A stretch of 64,000 nucleotides of DNA from Pectinatus frisingensis (GTDB lineage Bacteria; Bacillota; Negativicutes; Selenomonadales; Selenomonadaceae), in NCBI RefSeq assembly GCF_015732285.1, contig NZ_WIQU01000022.1, positions 127,118-191,117 of the forward strand. Direction: 5' to 3'. The translations under genes and the position numbers were made by a program. The notes beneath the pieces were generated by a model that worked only from the letters and a program-made list of their open reading frames with translations, did no database searches and was not told the DNA's origin. Within the stretch, counting starts at the first letter, position 1. Each line of letters opens with the position of its first letter. This document shows positions 46,257-56,402 of the stretch, piece by piece.

Positions 46257-46343
46257 TGTTGTCAAATCCTCCTTAATAATAAATAAAAGCCTAAATCAGC
46301 CAAAGGCTGTTTTTTTAGACTTTTACGATGAAACTATGCTGAT

Positions 46344-47339
46344 TTAAAAAAATAATTTTAAAAATTTATAAATAATTGCTGCGGCCAGAGCCGTCGATGG
46401 AATTGTGAGGATCCAGGCAATCATCATCTGTTCAGCTACTCCCCAATGAACTGCCCGCACACGTTTTGCAGTACCAACTCCCATTATTGAACCGGATACT
46501 ACATGGGTGGTACTTACCGGCAGCGATAATAAGGTTGCCGAAAAAATAATAAGCGATGAATTTAAATCGGATGCAAAACCACTTATTGGTTCAAGTTTAA
46601 AAATCTTGCCGCCGACAGTACGAATTATACGCCAGCCACCGATACCAGTACCGCAGGCCATAGCAATAGCAGCCATGATCTTTACAAAGGTAGGAACTTC
46701 AAATACCTGTATGTACCCTGCACTGAGCAATGCCAAAGTAATTATTCCCATAGATTTTTGGGCATCGTTGGAGCCGTGGGAAAAAGCCATCATTGCTGCT
46801 GATAAAATCTGCATTTTTTTGAATTTATTATTAATGGAAGACGGATTGAATCGGCCAAAGGTTATAAACAGCAAAGTCATAATTATGCAGCCTGTGATTC
46901 CTGCAATAACTGGTGAAAGAATTAAGGAAAGGATGATTTTGCCGATACCATAAAAGTTAAGACCAATCGCTCCGGTAGATACTAGTACGGAACCAATTAT
47001 ACCGCCAACTAATGCATGTGAGGAACTACTTGGCAAAGCCAGCCACCAAGTTAATACATTCCAAAAAATGGCACTGGCCAGTGCTGCGACAATTATCAGT
47101 TCATTGACATGACCAGCTGATTTTACAATATCACCGCCGATAGTGTGAGCTACGCCGGTGCTGTACATAGCACCGCAAAAATTTAATACGGCAGCCATTA
47201 CTATCGCTGCCCGGGGACTTATTGCCCGAGTTGATACAGAAGTGGCAATCGCATTTGCTGTGTCATGAAAACCATTTATAAAATCAAATACCAGTGCAAG
47301 TGCTATTATTAAAATAATTAATATTTGGAATTCATGCAT
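46344..47339 (-). CDS. pit: Inorganic phosphate transporter, PiT family
   Basis: 331 aa, about ten membrane helices. Both PD001131-like PiT signatures are visible: FINGFHDTANAIATSVSTRAISPRAAIVMA (N-terminal) and MAFSHGSNDAQKSMGIITLA (C-terminal), plus LPSSSSHALVGGIIG. It transports phosphate as metal-phosphate with protons. It overlaps the upstream DUF47 gene by 8 bp. Confidence 0.96.
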   Translation of the reverse strand: MHEFQILIILIIALALVFDFINGFHDTANAIATSVSTRAISPRAAIVMAAVLNFCGAMYSTGVAHTIGGDIVKSAGHVNELIIVAALASAIFWNVLTWWLALPSSSSHALVGGIIGSVLVSTGAIGLNFYGIGKIILSLILSPVIAGITGCIIMTLLFITFGRFNPSSINNKFKKMQILSAAMMAFSHGSNDAQKSMGIITLALLSAGYIQVFEVPTFVKIMAAIAMACGTGIGGWRIIRTVGGKIFKLEPISGFASDLNSSLIIFSATLLSLPVSTTHVVSGSIMGVGTAKRVRAVHWGVAEQMMIAWILTIPSTALAAAIIYKFLKLFF

Positions 47340-47955
47340 ATTTCATTACCACGCCTCTTATCATGTCAGCTATAGATTCGCAGTGGTCCAATGTATTTTC
47401 CAGATACTCAAGAATGTCTTTCCATTTTATGATTTCAATAGGATCTTTAACCGTCGTGAATAATTGTGCTACTTCCTCACGATATAATTTGTCACCGGCA
47501 CTTTCTATTTTGCAGATACGTGCAGTGTAATTTAATATTTTTTTCTCATTTTGATGTAATTTATGTAAGAGTTTAAAAATTTCAGTGATGTCAGCAGTAG
47601 CCTCAATCAATAATTGTGACATCTCTAATGCAGTGGGACGAATTTCACTGATGTGATACATTATAGCACGTTGTAAAGTACCTTGTAAAAAGTCGACACC
47701 GTCATCAAGACCGTTTGCAATAGCATAAATATCTTCCCGGTCTATTGGTGTGATAAAAGTGTGATTGAGTTTGTCAATTATTTTATCATTGATGTTATCG
47801 GCAGCATGTTCTAAATCAGTAATTGCTTTCATTTTTTCTTCAGCACCGCGATAATCACTCATCACTTCATTGATTACTAAAGCGCCTTTGTGAAAATAAT
47901 TGGCACTTTGTGCAAACAGATCATAAAAGTCCGTATTCTTTTTTACAAGAAACAT
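47332..47955 (-). CDS. PhoU-like / DUF47 phosphate transport accessory protein
   Basis: 207-aa helical PhoU-like protein: DFYDLFAQSANYFHKGALVI, EHAADNINDKIIDKLNHTFITPIDREDIYAIANGLDDGVDFL region with acidic metal-binding clusters, and a similar ESAGDKLYREEV / LENTLDHCESIADMI set near the end. DUF47 proteins (PitA-associated, Pap/PitR) modulate the adjacent PiT permease. TTTGGGAGG precedes the start. Confidence 0.93.
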   Translation of the reverse strand: MFLVKKNTDFYDLFAQSANYFHKGALVINEVMSDYRGAEEKMKAITDLEHAADNINDKIIDKLNHTFITPIDREDIYAIANGLDDGVDFLQGTLQRAIMYHISEIRPTALEMSQLLIEATADITEIFKLLHKLHQNEKKILNYTARICKIESAGDKLYREEVAQLFTTVKDPIEIIKWKDILEYLENTLDHCESIADMIRGVVMKYA

Positions 47956-48093
47956 AAGCTTCCTCCCAAATTATATCTGTGAATATATTTATTCCCCATA
48001 AAATGATTTTAATTTATAATTATTTTACAAGGTGCTAATAATTATTTTACAATATATAAATAGAAATATACAATATATTAATCAGGATATCCT

Positions 48094-49581
48094 TTAAATT
48101 TTTAAATAATTTTTTATTTCTGCTGACATTTTTTCAGTTTTGCAGATATTTTTATGCAGTATTGGAGCAGTCTTCAGGGAGGTCAGACCGATCGGAATGG
48201 GAGCTGTATTATATTTTTTTAACACATCAAGCAGTTGAAAATCATTGTTTGATGTGTTTTTTACATTCAAAGCAGAAAGTACACTGTCATTGAACTTATA
48301 CGGGCTAGCTGTTGATAATATCAGCATTGGTGTAGTATCAGCAGTTTTTTCCCGGTAGTTTTGGGCAGTTTGCCAAGCCACGGCTGTATGGGGATCGGCA
48401 ACATAATGACAGGTGGTATATAGATTTTTTATGGCAGATGCTGTAGCCGTTTCATCAATCCAATCAGCAGCAAATGATTGCTGCAGCTTGGTGAGGAGAA
48501 ATTTATCAATTTGATAATGGCCGGATAGGTTGAGTTCATTCATCCAGTTGGTTATTTTGGCGGCATTTTTTGTTACATGATACAATAGTCGTTCCAAATT
48601 ACTGGAAATAAGAATGTCCATTGAAGGGGAAATAGTTTTTATGAAAGGACGATTTTTGTCATAAATTCCCGTTTGGAAAAATTCAGTCAATACATTATTG
48701 GAATTTGATGCACAAATTAATTTATTAATAGGCAGTCCCATTCTTTTTGCATAATAACCGGCAAGGATATCACCAAAATTTCCTGTCGGTACGGTGCAGT
48801 TAATCTTGTCACCGCAAACTATAGCTTTATTATTCACCATGTCGCAGTAAGCGCTGAAATAATATACTATTTGCGGCAGCAGCCTACCCCAGTTTATTGA
48901 ATTGGCCGATGATAATTCATAACCATTGTTATTTAAGGTAGTATTAAAATTTTTATCATTAAAAATATTTTTTACACCTGATTGCGCATCATCAAAGTTG
49001 CCATCAATGGCGATTACGTCTACATTGGATCCTTTTTGTGTAATCATTTGCCGACGTTGGATGGCACTGACGCCGCTGCCGGGGTAAAAGACAATTATTT
49101 TTGTATGGGGAATATCACGAAAACCTTCCAGAGCAGCTTTACCGGTATCTCCGGAAGTAGCAACCAAAATGACGATATCTTTTTTTTCGCTGCTTTTTTT
49201 TCGAGCTGTTATTAATAACCGAGGTAAAAGCTGCAAGGCCATATCCTTGAAAGCACTAGTCGGGCCGTGCCATAATTCAAGTAAATATTGACTGTCGCTA
49301 ATTTTTACAATGGGAGCGATTGCATTGTGGTCGAATTGTTTACCGTAAGCGTTACTTACACAGTTTTTGATTTCTTCGGGAGAGTAGTCGGTAAGATACA
49401 AGGAAAGAATCTTACAGGCACGTTCCTGATAGGAAAGCGGCTGCAATCCGCATAAAAAAGCATCATTGATTTGAGGAATATTTTTTGGAACGAACAATCC
49501 TCCGTCATCGGCAATCCCCTTTATTATTGTCTGGGCAGCAGTCAAATTTATTTTGTCATTTCTGGTGCTGATATATTGCAT
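48094..49581 (-). CDS. thrC: Threonine synthase
   Basis: PLP-dependent last step of threonine synthesis (495 aa, the long bacterial type). It begins MQYISTRNDKINLTAAQTI, with PLP lysine motif HGPTSAFKDMALQLLP (about residue 110), VATSGDTGKAALEGF and PTGNFGDILAGYYAKRMGLP. It follows lysC on the same strand with an intercistronic hairpin. Confidence 0.96.
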   Translation of the reverse strand: MQYISTRNDKINLTAAQTIIKGIADDGGLFVPKNIPQINDAFLCGLQPLSYQERACKILSLYLTDYSPEEIKNCVSNAYGKQFDHNAIAPIVKISDSQYLLELWHGPTSAFKDMALQLLPRLLITARKKSSEKKDIVILVATSGDTGKAALEGFRDIPHTKIIVFYPGSGVSAIQRRQMITQKGSNVDVIAIDGNFDDAQSGVKNIFNDKNFNTTLNNNGYELSSANSINWGRLLPQIVYYFSAYCDMVNNKAIVCGDKINCTVPTGNFGDILAGYYAKRMGLPINKLICASNSNNVLTEFFQTGIYDKNRPFIKTISPSMDILISSNLERLLYHVTKNAAKITNWMNELNLSGHYQIDKFLLTKLQQSFAADWIDETATASAIKNLYTTCHYVADPHTAVAWQTAQNYREKTADTTPMLILSTASPYKFNDSVLSALNVKNTSNNDFQLLDVLKKYNTAPIPIGLTSLKTAPILHKNICKTEKMSAEIKNYLKI

Positions 49582-49620
49582 AATTTCAATTCCTTTTACA
49601 TAATTTGACGAAATATTAAG

Positions 49621-49661
49621 ATAAGTGCTTTAGACTGACTAATAGTCTATAAAGCACTTAT
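49621..49661 (-). terminator. Hairpin between lysC and thrC
   Basis: Arms ATAAGTGCTTTA and TAAAGCACTTAT (49621-49632, 49650-49661), with further GACT/AGTC pairing inside. There is no T-run on the minus strand, so it is more likely a partial terminator or processing site lowering thrC relative to lysC. Confidence 0.5.
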
Positions 49662-49683
49662 CCGGGATAGAGCATGGATAAAA

Positions 49684-50913
49684 TTAATTTTGTGGAAAGA
49701 ATTCATCATGTATTATGTTGACAGCTTCTTTTAATTCGGAACTTTTTATCAAGCAGGAAATACTTATTTCCGATGTACTTATGACATCAATATTTACACC
49801 GCCGGTCGCTAATGCTTTAAACATTCTGGCGGCGATTCCCGGATTGCCAAGCATGCCGACACCAACAATAGAGACTTTTGCAACATCTTTTTCAATTAAT
49901 ACACCGATGGCGTTAAGATCACTAGCGGTTTTATCAACGACTTTTTTTGCAATTGATAAATCACCAAGCGCTACTGTGAAAACCATGTCTGTGACATTTT
50001 TTTCAACGTTGCGTATACTTTGTACTATCATGTCGACATCAATATTTTTTTCAGCTAAAGCTGAAAAAATAGAATAGGCGATACCGGGATTGTTGGGAAC
50101 GCCAAGAACCGCAATTTTGGCTACTTTATCATCGTGACTGACGCCTCTTATAACAAAATTTTTATCTTCCATTGTATATTCCTCTCTGATTATTGTACCG
50201 GGTTTATTAGTAAAAGTAGATCTGACGTGAATGGGTATATGCAGTGCCTGTCCCACTTCCACGGAGCGCGGCTGCATAACACCGGAGCCTAAGCGCGCCA
50301 TTTCCAACATTTCACAATAGGTTATTTCCTTCATCTTATGTGCATTTTTGACAATACGCGGATCAGCAGAATATATGCCATCAACATCAGTATATATTTC
50401 ACAGGTATCAGCATGCAGGGCACCGGCTAGAGCAACGGCCGATGTATCAGAGCCGCCGCGCCCCAGCGTTACGGGATCCCCTAATTGATCGGAACCTTGA
50501 AAACCCGCGACGATGACAATGTTTCCGTTTTCCAATTCATTTAACACGCGTTGGGGGTTAATGTCTAATATCTTTCCCTTTGTATGTATGCCATTGGTTT
50601 TTATACCGGCCAGGTAACCGGTCAGGGAGACCGCTTTTTGACCCAGGGTTTTAAATGCCATAGTTAAAAGTGAAATGGAAATTTGTTCGCCGGTTGACAA
50701 CAACATATCCATTTCACGGGTGTACTTATAGGGATCCTTATCTATCTGAGTTGCCAGATTTATCAATTCATCGGTTGTATCTCCCATAGCTGATACGACA
50801 ACCACAATTTTGTCGTTGTTTTTTCTTTCTTCTATAATGCGTTTAGCAACATTTATAATTCTTTCAGGATTGCTGACGGAACTTCCGCCAAATTTTTTTA
50901 CAATCAAGGCCAT
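49684..50913 (-). CDS. lysC: Aspartate kinase
   Basis: First step of the aspartate family (409 aa). IVKKFGGSSVSNPERI at the N-terminus, MDMLLSTGEQISISLL, GRGGSDTSAVALAGAL and YTDVDGIYSADPRIV form the kinase domain; two ACT domains (about residues 260-400, VLGVPNNPGIAYSIF and IVGVGMLGNPGIAARMF) sense lysine and/or threonine. With thrC and the distant dapL it supplies lysine, meso-DAP and threonine. Confidence 0.97.
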   Translation of the reverse strand: MALIVKKFGGSSVSNPERIINVAKRIIEERKNNDKIVVVVSAMGDTTDELINLATQIDKDPYKYTREMDMLLSTGEQISISLLTMAFKTLGQKAVSLTGYLAGIKTNGIHTKGKILDINPQRVLNELENGNIVIVAGFQGSDQLGDPVTLGRGGSDTSAVALAGALHADTCEIYTDVDGIYSADPRIVKNAHKMKEITYCEMLEMARLGSGVMQPRSVEVGQALHIPIHVRSTFTNKPGTIIREEYTMEDKNFVIRGVSHDDKVAKIAVLGVPNNPGIAYSIFSALAEKNIDVDMIVQSIRNVEKNVTDMVFTVALGDLSIAKKVVDKTASDLNAIGVLIEKDVAKVSIVGVGMLGNPGIAARMFKALATGGVNIDVISTSEISISCLIKSSELKEAVNIIHDEFFPQN

Positions 50914-50987
50914 TTTTATCCCCCTAAACTTATCTGGTAAGAGATATTTCTTTATGTATTTTTATTGCTTGGTGCAATAGCTGTTAC

Positions 50988-51017
50988 ATTATACAACAAA
51001 ATGATATATTGTGTACA
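50988..51017 (-). promoter_or_regulatory. Likely lysC promoter; rest of the 322-bp gap has no gene
   Basis: On the minus strand TGTACA (51012-51017) and TATAAT (50988-50993) are 18 bp apart. I looked for a lysine riboswitch or T-box in 50914-51235 and saw neither. The gap is AT-rich and also contains the purE promoter on the other strand. Confidence 0.45.
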
Positions 51018-51160
51018 GCCGTTATAACAAAAAATATTACTATTTGCCCAATTGATGTGGATTGTTTAATAAGGCGAAAAAATATCTTATTGTTATTTTA
51101 ACATAATATCGTTCATAATTAAAAAAAAAAGTAAAAATATTGGTAAGGTATTATATTGTA

Positions 51161-51189
51161 TTGAAGTTTGTTATGCATTTTGCTATTAT
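51161..51189 (+). promoter_or_regulatory. Promoter of the purine operon
   Basis: TTGAAG (51161-51166), 17-bp spacer, TATTAT (51184-51189), then AGGAGGAG before purE. The leader is about 40 bases, too short for a guanine riboswitch. Confidence 0.65.
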
Positions 51190-51235
51190 TGAGAGGTACA
51201 AATATTAATTTTATATTAATTTAGGAGGAGATTTC

Positions 51236-51724
51236 ATGAAAGTGGCTGTTGTAATGGGCAGCGATTCAGATTTACCGGTATTAAAACCGGCGATTGGATT
51301 ATTACATGATTTTGGTGTTGAAACAGAAGTTATAGTTGCTTCGGCACATCGTACCCCGCTGAGAGTACGGGAAATCGTATCCTCGGCGCAGGAGCGCGGC
51401 ATTGGTGCTTTTATTTCAGCAGCAGGTGCGGCAGCTCATTTAGGGGGAGTTATTGCTTCTTATACTACACTTCCTGTAATAGGCGTACCCATCAATGCAA
51501 CTGCATTAAACGGAATGGATGCTCTTTTAAGTACAGTACAAATGCCTTCGGGTATTCCCGTAGCCACCATGGCTATAAACGGCGCAAAGAACGCTGCAAT
51601 TTTTGCAGTGGAAATTTTTGCGGTCAGCGATCCGACATTACAAAAAAAATTGTGTGAATATCGTGCGAAAATGGTCAAAGAAGTGGAAGCTAAAGCTGCA
51701 AAAGTAGCTGAAGAACTGAAATAA
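51236..51724 (+). CDS. purE: N5-carboxyaminoimidazole ribonucleotide mutase
   Basis: 162 aa with [25 protein letters not shown] (active-site histidine) and [15 protein letters not shown]. The GSDSD and AHRTP motifs mark class I PurE, which normally needs PurK; no purK is present in this operon, so it may lie elsewhere. First gene of the operon. Confidence 0.96.
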   Translation: MKVAVVMGSDSDLPVLKPAIGLLHDFGVETEVIVASAHRTPLRVREIVSSAQERGIGAFISAAGAAAHLGGVIASYTTLPVIGVPINATALNGMDALLSTVQMPSGIPVATMAINGAKNAAIFAVEIFAVSDPTLQKKLCEYRAKMVKEVEAKAAKVAEELK

Positions 51725-51753
51725 AATGTTTGTTTACAGGAGGAGTTATTATT

Positions 51754-52464
51754 ATGAGTAAAGAAAAGTTGTATGAAGGCAAGGCTAAAATTATTTATGC
51801 GACAGAAAATCCCGAAGAACTTTTGGTTTATTACAAAGATGATGCTACTGCCGGCAATGGTGCTAAAAAAGGTACTATAATGGGAAAAGGCATTTTTAAT
51901 AACAAAATTTCAGCGTTCTTTTTTAATATGCTGGCGAAAAATGGAATTGAACATCATTATGTAAATATGCCTAGTGATAGGGAAATGATCGTAAAAAAAC
52001 TTGATATGATTCCTTTGGAAGTTGTTTTGCGCAATGTAGCAGCAGGAAGTTTAGCTAAACGTCTTGGTGTTGAAGAAGGTACAAAATTGTCTTCTCCTGT
52101 TCTTGAATATTATTATAAGAGTGATGAATTAGGCGATCCAATGATCAATCAGTTCCATATAAGGGCAATGAAATGGGCTACAGATGAAGAACTGATGCAG
52201 ATCGAAAAAATGGGATTTAAAATAAATTCAATAATGACAGAATATCTTAAGACTAAAAATATCGATTTGATTGATTTTAAACTAGAATTTGGTCGTTTTA
52301 AGGGCAACGTGTTATTGGGCGACGAAATTTCTCCTGATAATTGTCGTTTCTGGGATAGTACTACGCACGAAAAACTTGATAAAGACAGATTCCGCAGAGA
52401 TTTGGGACATGTAGAAGATGCCTACAAGGAAATTTTGCATCGTTTGACAGGTGAACAAGCATAA
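51754..52464 (+). CDS. purC: SAICAR synthase
   Basis: 236 aa: [53 protein letters not shown] and [14 protein letters not shown]. It joins aspartate to CAIR. The start at 51754 follows GGAGGAG; a longer in-frame start is rejected. Confidence 0.97.
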   Translation: MSKEKLYEGKAKIIYATENPEELLVYYKDDATAGNGAKKGTIMGKGIFNNKISAFFFNMLAKNGIEHHYVNMPSDREMIVKKLDMIPLEVVLRNVAAGSLAKRLGVEEGTKLSSPVLEYYYKSDELGDPMINQFHIRAMKWATDEELMQIEKMGFKINSIMTEYLKTKNIDLIDFKLEFGRFKGNVLLGDEISPDNCRFWDSTTHEKLDKDRFRRDLGHVEDAYKEILHRLTGEQA

Positions 52465-52485
52465 TAATAGGAGAGAAAATAATAG

Positions 52486-53922
52486 ATGGCTGATATTTCC
52501 ACATCAAGTGAATGGCATGAAGAATGCGGCGTATTCGGCGCTTATTCTCATACTGAAGATGTTTCTTTAATGACTTATCTGGGCCTTTATGCATTGCAGC
52601 ATCGCGGTCAGGAAAGTGCCGGTATAGCTGTGACTGATGGTGCGTGGATGGACGTTTCCCGGGGGATGGGATTGGTGAATGAAGTATTTCGTCATCAAAT
52701 CCCCCATATGGATAATCAATATATTGCTATCGGGCATGTGCGCTATTCAACTACCGGTTCAAGTCTGTTGGCTAATACTCAGCCGCTGATAGTGAATTAT
52801 GCCGGCGGTAAAATAAGCTTGGCACACAATGGCAATCTTACCAATGCTGCTCAGATACGTCACGAAATGGAACAGGAAGGGAATGTGTTTCAAACATCTA
52901 TCGATACGGAAGTCTTTGTTAATCTTATTGCTAAATCCAAAAAGACTTCTATTGAAGATAAAATAATGGAAAGCCTGAAAAAGATTAAGGGTGCCTATTG
53001 TTTGACAATCATGACCGAAGATAAATTGATTGGTGTGCGCGATCCGCATGGCTTTAGGCCATTATGTATTGGAAAGTCCAATGATGCATGGGTCTTATCG
53101 TCAGAATCATGCGCACTGCCCGTTGCCGGAGTAAAATATATGCGTGATGTTGAACCGGGTGAACTGGTAGTAATTGATAAAAATGGACTCAAATCATATA
53201 AGTTTGCTAAGGTAGAAAAAAAAGCCGCCTGCGTTTTTGAGTATATTTATTTTGCTAGACCTGATAGTGTTATTGACGGACAAAGTGTTCATGATGCCCG
53301 GTTTATGATGGGACGTATTTTGGCCAAAGAATCGGGGTTTAAGGGTGATGTGGTCATTTCTGTGCCGGATTCAGGTACTACTGCGGCAACCGGATTTGCC
53401 TATGAATCAGGTATTCCTTTTGTTGAAGGATTAATCAAAAATCGTTATATTGGCCGTACTTTTATACAACCGACACAAAAAAAACGTGATACTGCTGTCA
53501 AGCTAAAACTTAATCCGATAGTTTCGGCTGTAAGGGGAAAAAATGTAATAATGGTCGATGACTCTATTGTGCGGGGTACTACCAGCGGCAAGATCGTTCA
53601 TATGTTGCGCAAGGCTGGAGCCAAATCGATACACATGTGTGTCAGTTCACCGCCAATAGGGTATCCTTGTTATTACGGAATAGACACTTCAATACGTAAG
53701 GAACTTATTGCGGCAACTAAAACAGTAGATGAAATACGTAAATATATAGGTGCTGATTCATTGCATTTTCTTTCGTTGGAAGGATTGAAAAAAAGCATTA
53801 AGGATGCTGACAGCAATGATATGTGTTATGCTTGCTTCAATAATTATTATCCGGTGGAAGGACCTAAGGGTGATACTGTCGGCAATGATAAATATGTTTT
53901 TGAACATGCCAAAAATAGATGA
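52486..53922 (+). CDS. purF: Amidophosphoribosyltransferase
   Basis: First committed step of purine synthesis (478 aa). After a short propeptide-like N-terminus comes ECGVFGAYS with the likely N-terminal nucleophile cysteine exposed after cleavage (Cys14). Then the glutaminase domain (HRGQESAGIAV, GHVRYSTTGSS), the phosphoribosyltransferase domain with NVIMVDDSIVRGTTSG (PRPP loop) and cysteines near the end (SPPIGYPCYYG, MCYACFNNYYP) as in iron-sulfur forms. Confidence 0.97.
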   Translation: MADISTSSEWHEECGVFGAYSHTEDVSLMTYLGLYALQHRGQESAGIAVTDGAWMDVSRGMGLVNEVFRHQIPHMDNQYIAIGHVRYSTTGSSLLANTQPLIVNYAGGKISLAHNGNLTNAAQIRHEMEQEGNVFQTSIDTEVFVNLIAKSKKTSIEDKIMESLKKIKGAYCLTIMTEDKLIGVRDPHGFRPLCIGKSNDAWVLSSESCALPVAGVKYMRDVEPGELVVIDKNGLKSYKFAKVEKKAACVFEYIYFARPDSVIDGQSVHDARFMMGRILAKESGFKGDVVISVPDSGTTAATGFAYESGIPFVEGLIKNRYIGRTFIQPTQKKRDTAVKLKLNPIVSAVRGKNVIMVDDSIVRGTTSGKIVHMLRKAGAKSIHMCVSSPPIGYPCYYGIDTSIRKELIAATKTVDEIRKYIGADSLHFLSLEGLKKSIKDADSNDMCYACFNNYYPVEGPKGDTVGNDKYVFEHAKNR

Positions 53923-53952
53923 GGTATAATATCTTATTTGATGGGAGATAAA

Positions 53953-55014
53953 ATGTCTGACGTGAAAAGTACAGGATTGACATATCGCGATGCTGGTGTG
54001 GATATTGATGCCGGAAATTATTCAGTTTCGCTGATAAAAGATAGTGTAAGAGCAACCTATCGTCCGGAAGTATTGGGAGATTTAGGAGGATTTGGCGGTT
54101 TATTCGCATTAGGCGGTAAGTATAAAGAACCGGTATTGGTATCAGGAACTGACGGTGTCGGTACTAAGCTTAAATTGGCATTTATGTTTGATAAACATGA
54201 CACGATTGGTCAGGATGCCGTTGCTATGTGTGTTAATGATGTCTTGGTCCAGGGGGCTGAGCCATTGTTTTTTCTTGATTATTTAGCAGTTGGCAAATTA
54301 GAACCTGCTAAAGTAGCGGCTATTGTAAAAGGGGTTGCAGCTGCCTGCAAGGAATCAGGCTGTGCACTTATCGGCGGAGAGACAGCAGAAATGGCGGGAT
54401 TTTATTCTGATGGAGAATATGATATCGCCGGTTTTACTGTCGGTGCAGTGGAAAAATCGAAAATAATAACCGGTGACAAGGTGGCGAATGGAGATGTCCT
54501 GTTAGGATTGCCTTCAACAGGCATTCATTCCAATGGCTATTCTTTGGTGCGAAAAATTTGTTTTGAACATAAGAAATTTACCGGTAAGGAATATTTTAAT
54601 GAACTGGGTACTACTTTAGCGGAAGAATTATTAAAACCGACAAGGCTTTATCCTAAGGTATGTCTGCCATTGATTGAAAAATTTGATATTCATGCATTGG
54701 TGCATATAACCGGCGGCGGTTTCTATGATAATATACCCCGCATTCTGCCATCAGGCTGTGATGCGCTGATAGATGCTGCCGCTTGGCAGATGCCGTCTAT
54801 TTTTAGGCTGTTGCAAAAATGGGGAAATGTGGACTGGCACGAAATGTACAGGACTTTTAATATGGGGATCGGTATGATCATGGTTGCTGCTCCGGAAGAT
54901 GTACAGGCGATCACTGAACAACTCCAGGTACAGCAAGAAAAAGTGCATATCATTGGTAAAATAGTTTCCGGCGCCAGGGGTGTAACTATTAAAGGCGGGA
55001 TATTTGATGAATAA
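53953..55014 (+). CDS. purM: Phosphoribosylformylglycinamidine cyclo-ligase
   Basis: 353 aa AIR synthetase: [65 protein letters not shown] and [11 protein letters not shown]. The start at 53953 follows GGGAGA; upstream in-frame starts are rejected. It overlaps purN. Confidence 0.97.
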   Translation: MSDVKSTGLTYRDAGVDIDAGNYSVSLIKDSVRATYRPEVLGDLGGFGGLFALGGKYKEPVLVSGTDGVGTKLKLAFMFDKHDTIGQDAVAMCVNDVLVQGAEPLFFLDYLAVGKLEPAKVAAIVKGVAAACKESGCALIGGETAEMAGFYSDGEYDIAGFTVGAVEKSKIITGDKVANGDVLLGLPSTGIHSNGYSLVRKICFEHKKFTGKEYFNELGTTLAEELLKPTRLYPKVCLPLIEKFDIHALVHITGGGFYDNIPRILPSGCDALIDAAAWQMPSIFRLLQKWGNVDWHEMYRTFNMGIGMIMVAAPEDVQAITEQLQVQQEKVHIIGKIVSGARGVTIKGGIFDE

Positions 55015-55639
55015 ACCCGTTTTAGGAATTTTGGCATCAGGGCGCGGTACTAATCTGCAGTCAATTATAGATGCTGTTGATGAGGGGAAAATTTCAGCCG
55101 AGATTGGTTTGGTGATAACTGACAAACCGGCAGTAATGGCATTGCAGCGCGCTGAAAAAAATAATATACCAAATATATGCATAGACAGAAAAAAATATGC
55201 CATGCGTGAGGATTTTGAAGCAAAATTGCTGGAGAAACTGAGAGAATATGAGGTTGAACATATTATTTTGGCAGGATTTATGCGGATTTTAAGTGCTGCA
55301 TTTATCAGAAATTATAAAAATCATATTTTAAACATTCATCCGGCGTTACTACCTTCCTTTGTGGGAGCACATGCTCATCGTGATGCTTTGGCCTATGGTG
55401 TTAAGGTATCGGGCTGTACAGTACATTTTGTTGATGAGGGTATGGATAGTGGTCCGATTATCGCTCAGGCGGCTGTGCCGGTGTTTGATACTGATACAGA
55501 AGAAACATTGGCTGCACGTGTGTTGGGACAGGAGCATATTATATATCCAAAAGCAATTGAATTGTATTTGACCGGTAAACTTCATATTGAAGGGCGCAAG
55601 GTATTGATAAAAAATAATACAAGTGGGGGATTATCTTGA
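55007..55639 (+). CDS. purN: Phosphoribosylglycinamide formyltransferase
   Basis: 210 aa folate-dependent enzyme: [46 protein letters not shown] and the catalytic set [20 protein letters not shown] with [17 protein letters not shown]. Overlaps purM by 8 bp and the next gene by 4 bp. Confidence 0.97.
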   Translation: MNKPVLGILASGRGTNLQSIIDAVDEGKISAEIGLVITDKPAVMALQRAEKNNIPNICIDRKKYAMREDFEAKLLEKLREYEVEHIILAGFMRILSAAFIRNYKNHILNIHPALLPSFVGAHAHRDALAYGVKVSGCTVHFVDEGMDSGPIIAQAAVPVFDTDTEETLAARVLGQEHIIYPKAIELYLTGKLHIEGRKVLIKNNTSGGLS

Positions 55640-56229
55640 AAATAAGGCGGGCGCTGCTTAGTGTTTCTGATAAATCGGGTATTGTTGAATTAGCACGTAA
55701 ACTTCATGCGGCCGGGATAGAAATTGTATCTACCGGTGGAACGATGCGGGCAATAAAAGAAGCCGGTATACCTGTACTTTATGTAAGTGATGTTACAGGT
55801 TTTCCGGAAATTATGGATGGCAGGGTAAAAACACTTAATCCGTATATACATGGTGGAATTTTGGCAGTTCGTGACAATCCCAATCATTTGCAGGCTATGC
55901 ATGATCATAAAATTACTGCTATTGATTTGGTTGTAGTCAATCTTTATCCGTTTCGTCAGACAATTGCCAAACCTAATGTAACCTTGGCTGAAGCTATTGA
56001 AAATATTGATATTGGCGGTCCGGCAATGATCAGGGCGGCTGCCAAGAATTTTAAATATGTAACGGTGATTGTAAATCCGTCAAACTATGGAAAAGTTGCT
56101 GATATGATTTTAAAAAATGGTGAGGTTTCTGCAGATTTTCGCATGCAGTTGGCACAGGAGGCGTTTAGACATACGGCACAGTATGATGAATGCATCCAAA
56201 AATATTTAGCCGGGCAGTTAAATAAATAG
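55636..56229 (+). CDS. purJ: Stand-alone IMP cyclohydrolase (N-terminal half of PurH only)
   Basis: The sequence matches the MGS-like cyclohydrolase domain of Pur[56 protein letters not shown] and [17 protein letters not shown]. It then stops at 197 aa, right after the interdomain helix ([15 protein letters not shown]). The AICAR transformylase domain (about 310 aa) that normally follows is missing from this operon; a separate transformylase (PurV-type) must exist elsewhere if the pathway is complete. The start is TTG 55636, overlapping purN. An inverted-repeat element lies just after the stop, so loss by insertion and deletion is an alternative to an ancestral split. Confidence 0.9.
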   Translation: MKIRRALLSVSDKSGIVELARKLHAAGIEIVSTGGTMRAIKEAGIPVLYVSDVTGFPEIMDGRVKTLNPYIHGGILAVRDNPNHLQAMHDHKITAIDLVVVNLYPFRQTIAKPNVTLAEAIENIDIGGPAMIRAAAKNFKYVTVIVNPSNYGKVADMILKNGEVSADFRMQLAQEAFRHTAQYDECIQKYLAGQLNK

Positions 56230-56242
56230 TTTATAAATTAAA

Positions 56243-56381
56243 GGGGCTGTCGCATGAACAGCATTGACTTCATAAAGATGCAATCCACTACCGCTATACG
56301 GTATCCCATCTTTTTCGGGGCGGATAAAAAGAGTGGAATATTGTATATTTATGAACGAAAATGGGCACGTGCGACAACCCC
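56243..56381. repeat. MITE-like inverted-repeat element between purJ and purD
   Basis: A 139-bp block with 12-bp ends GGGGCTGTCGCA and TGCGACAACCCC (one mismatch) and inner hairpins (AAGATG...CATCTT; TACCGC-TATAC-GGTA). The end sequence resembles terminal repeats of transposases of the IS1182 type, and similar short blocks recur in Negativicutes genomes to my recollection. No clear target duplication is seen. A 44-codon frame (56254-56388) runs through it but looks accidental. Confidence 0.6.
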
Positions 56382-56402
56382 GTTTTAGGAGAGGAGAAAA
56401 AT

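Noticed and set aside
50914..51160. Possible lysine riboswitch or T-box upstream of lysC
   Set aside because: No conserved core elements or T-box sequence seen; the region is plain AT-rich DNA.
51190..51235. Possible purine riboswitch upstream of purE
   Set aside because: The leader after the promoter is only about 40 bases and lacks the conserved loops.
56254..56388. A 44-codon frame inside the inverted-repeat element
   Set aside because: Composition is unlike real proteins, the opposite strand is equally open, and the block is better explained as a repeat.
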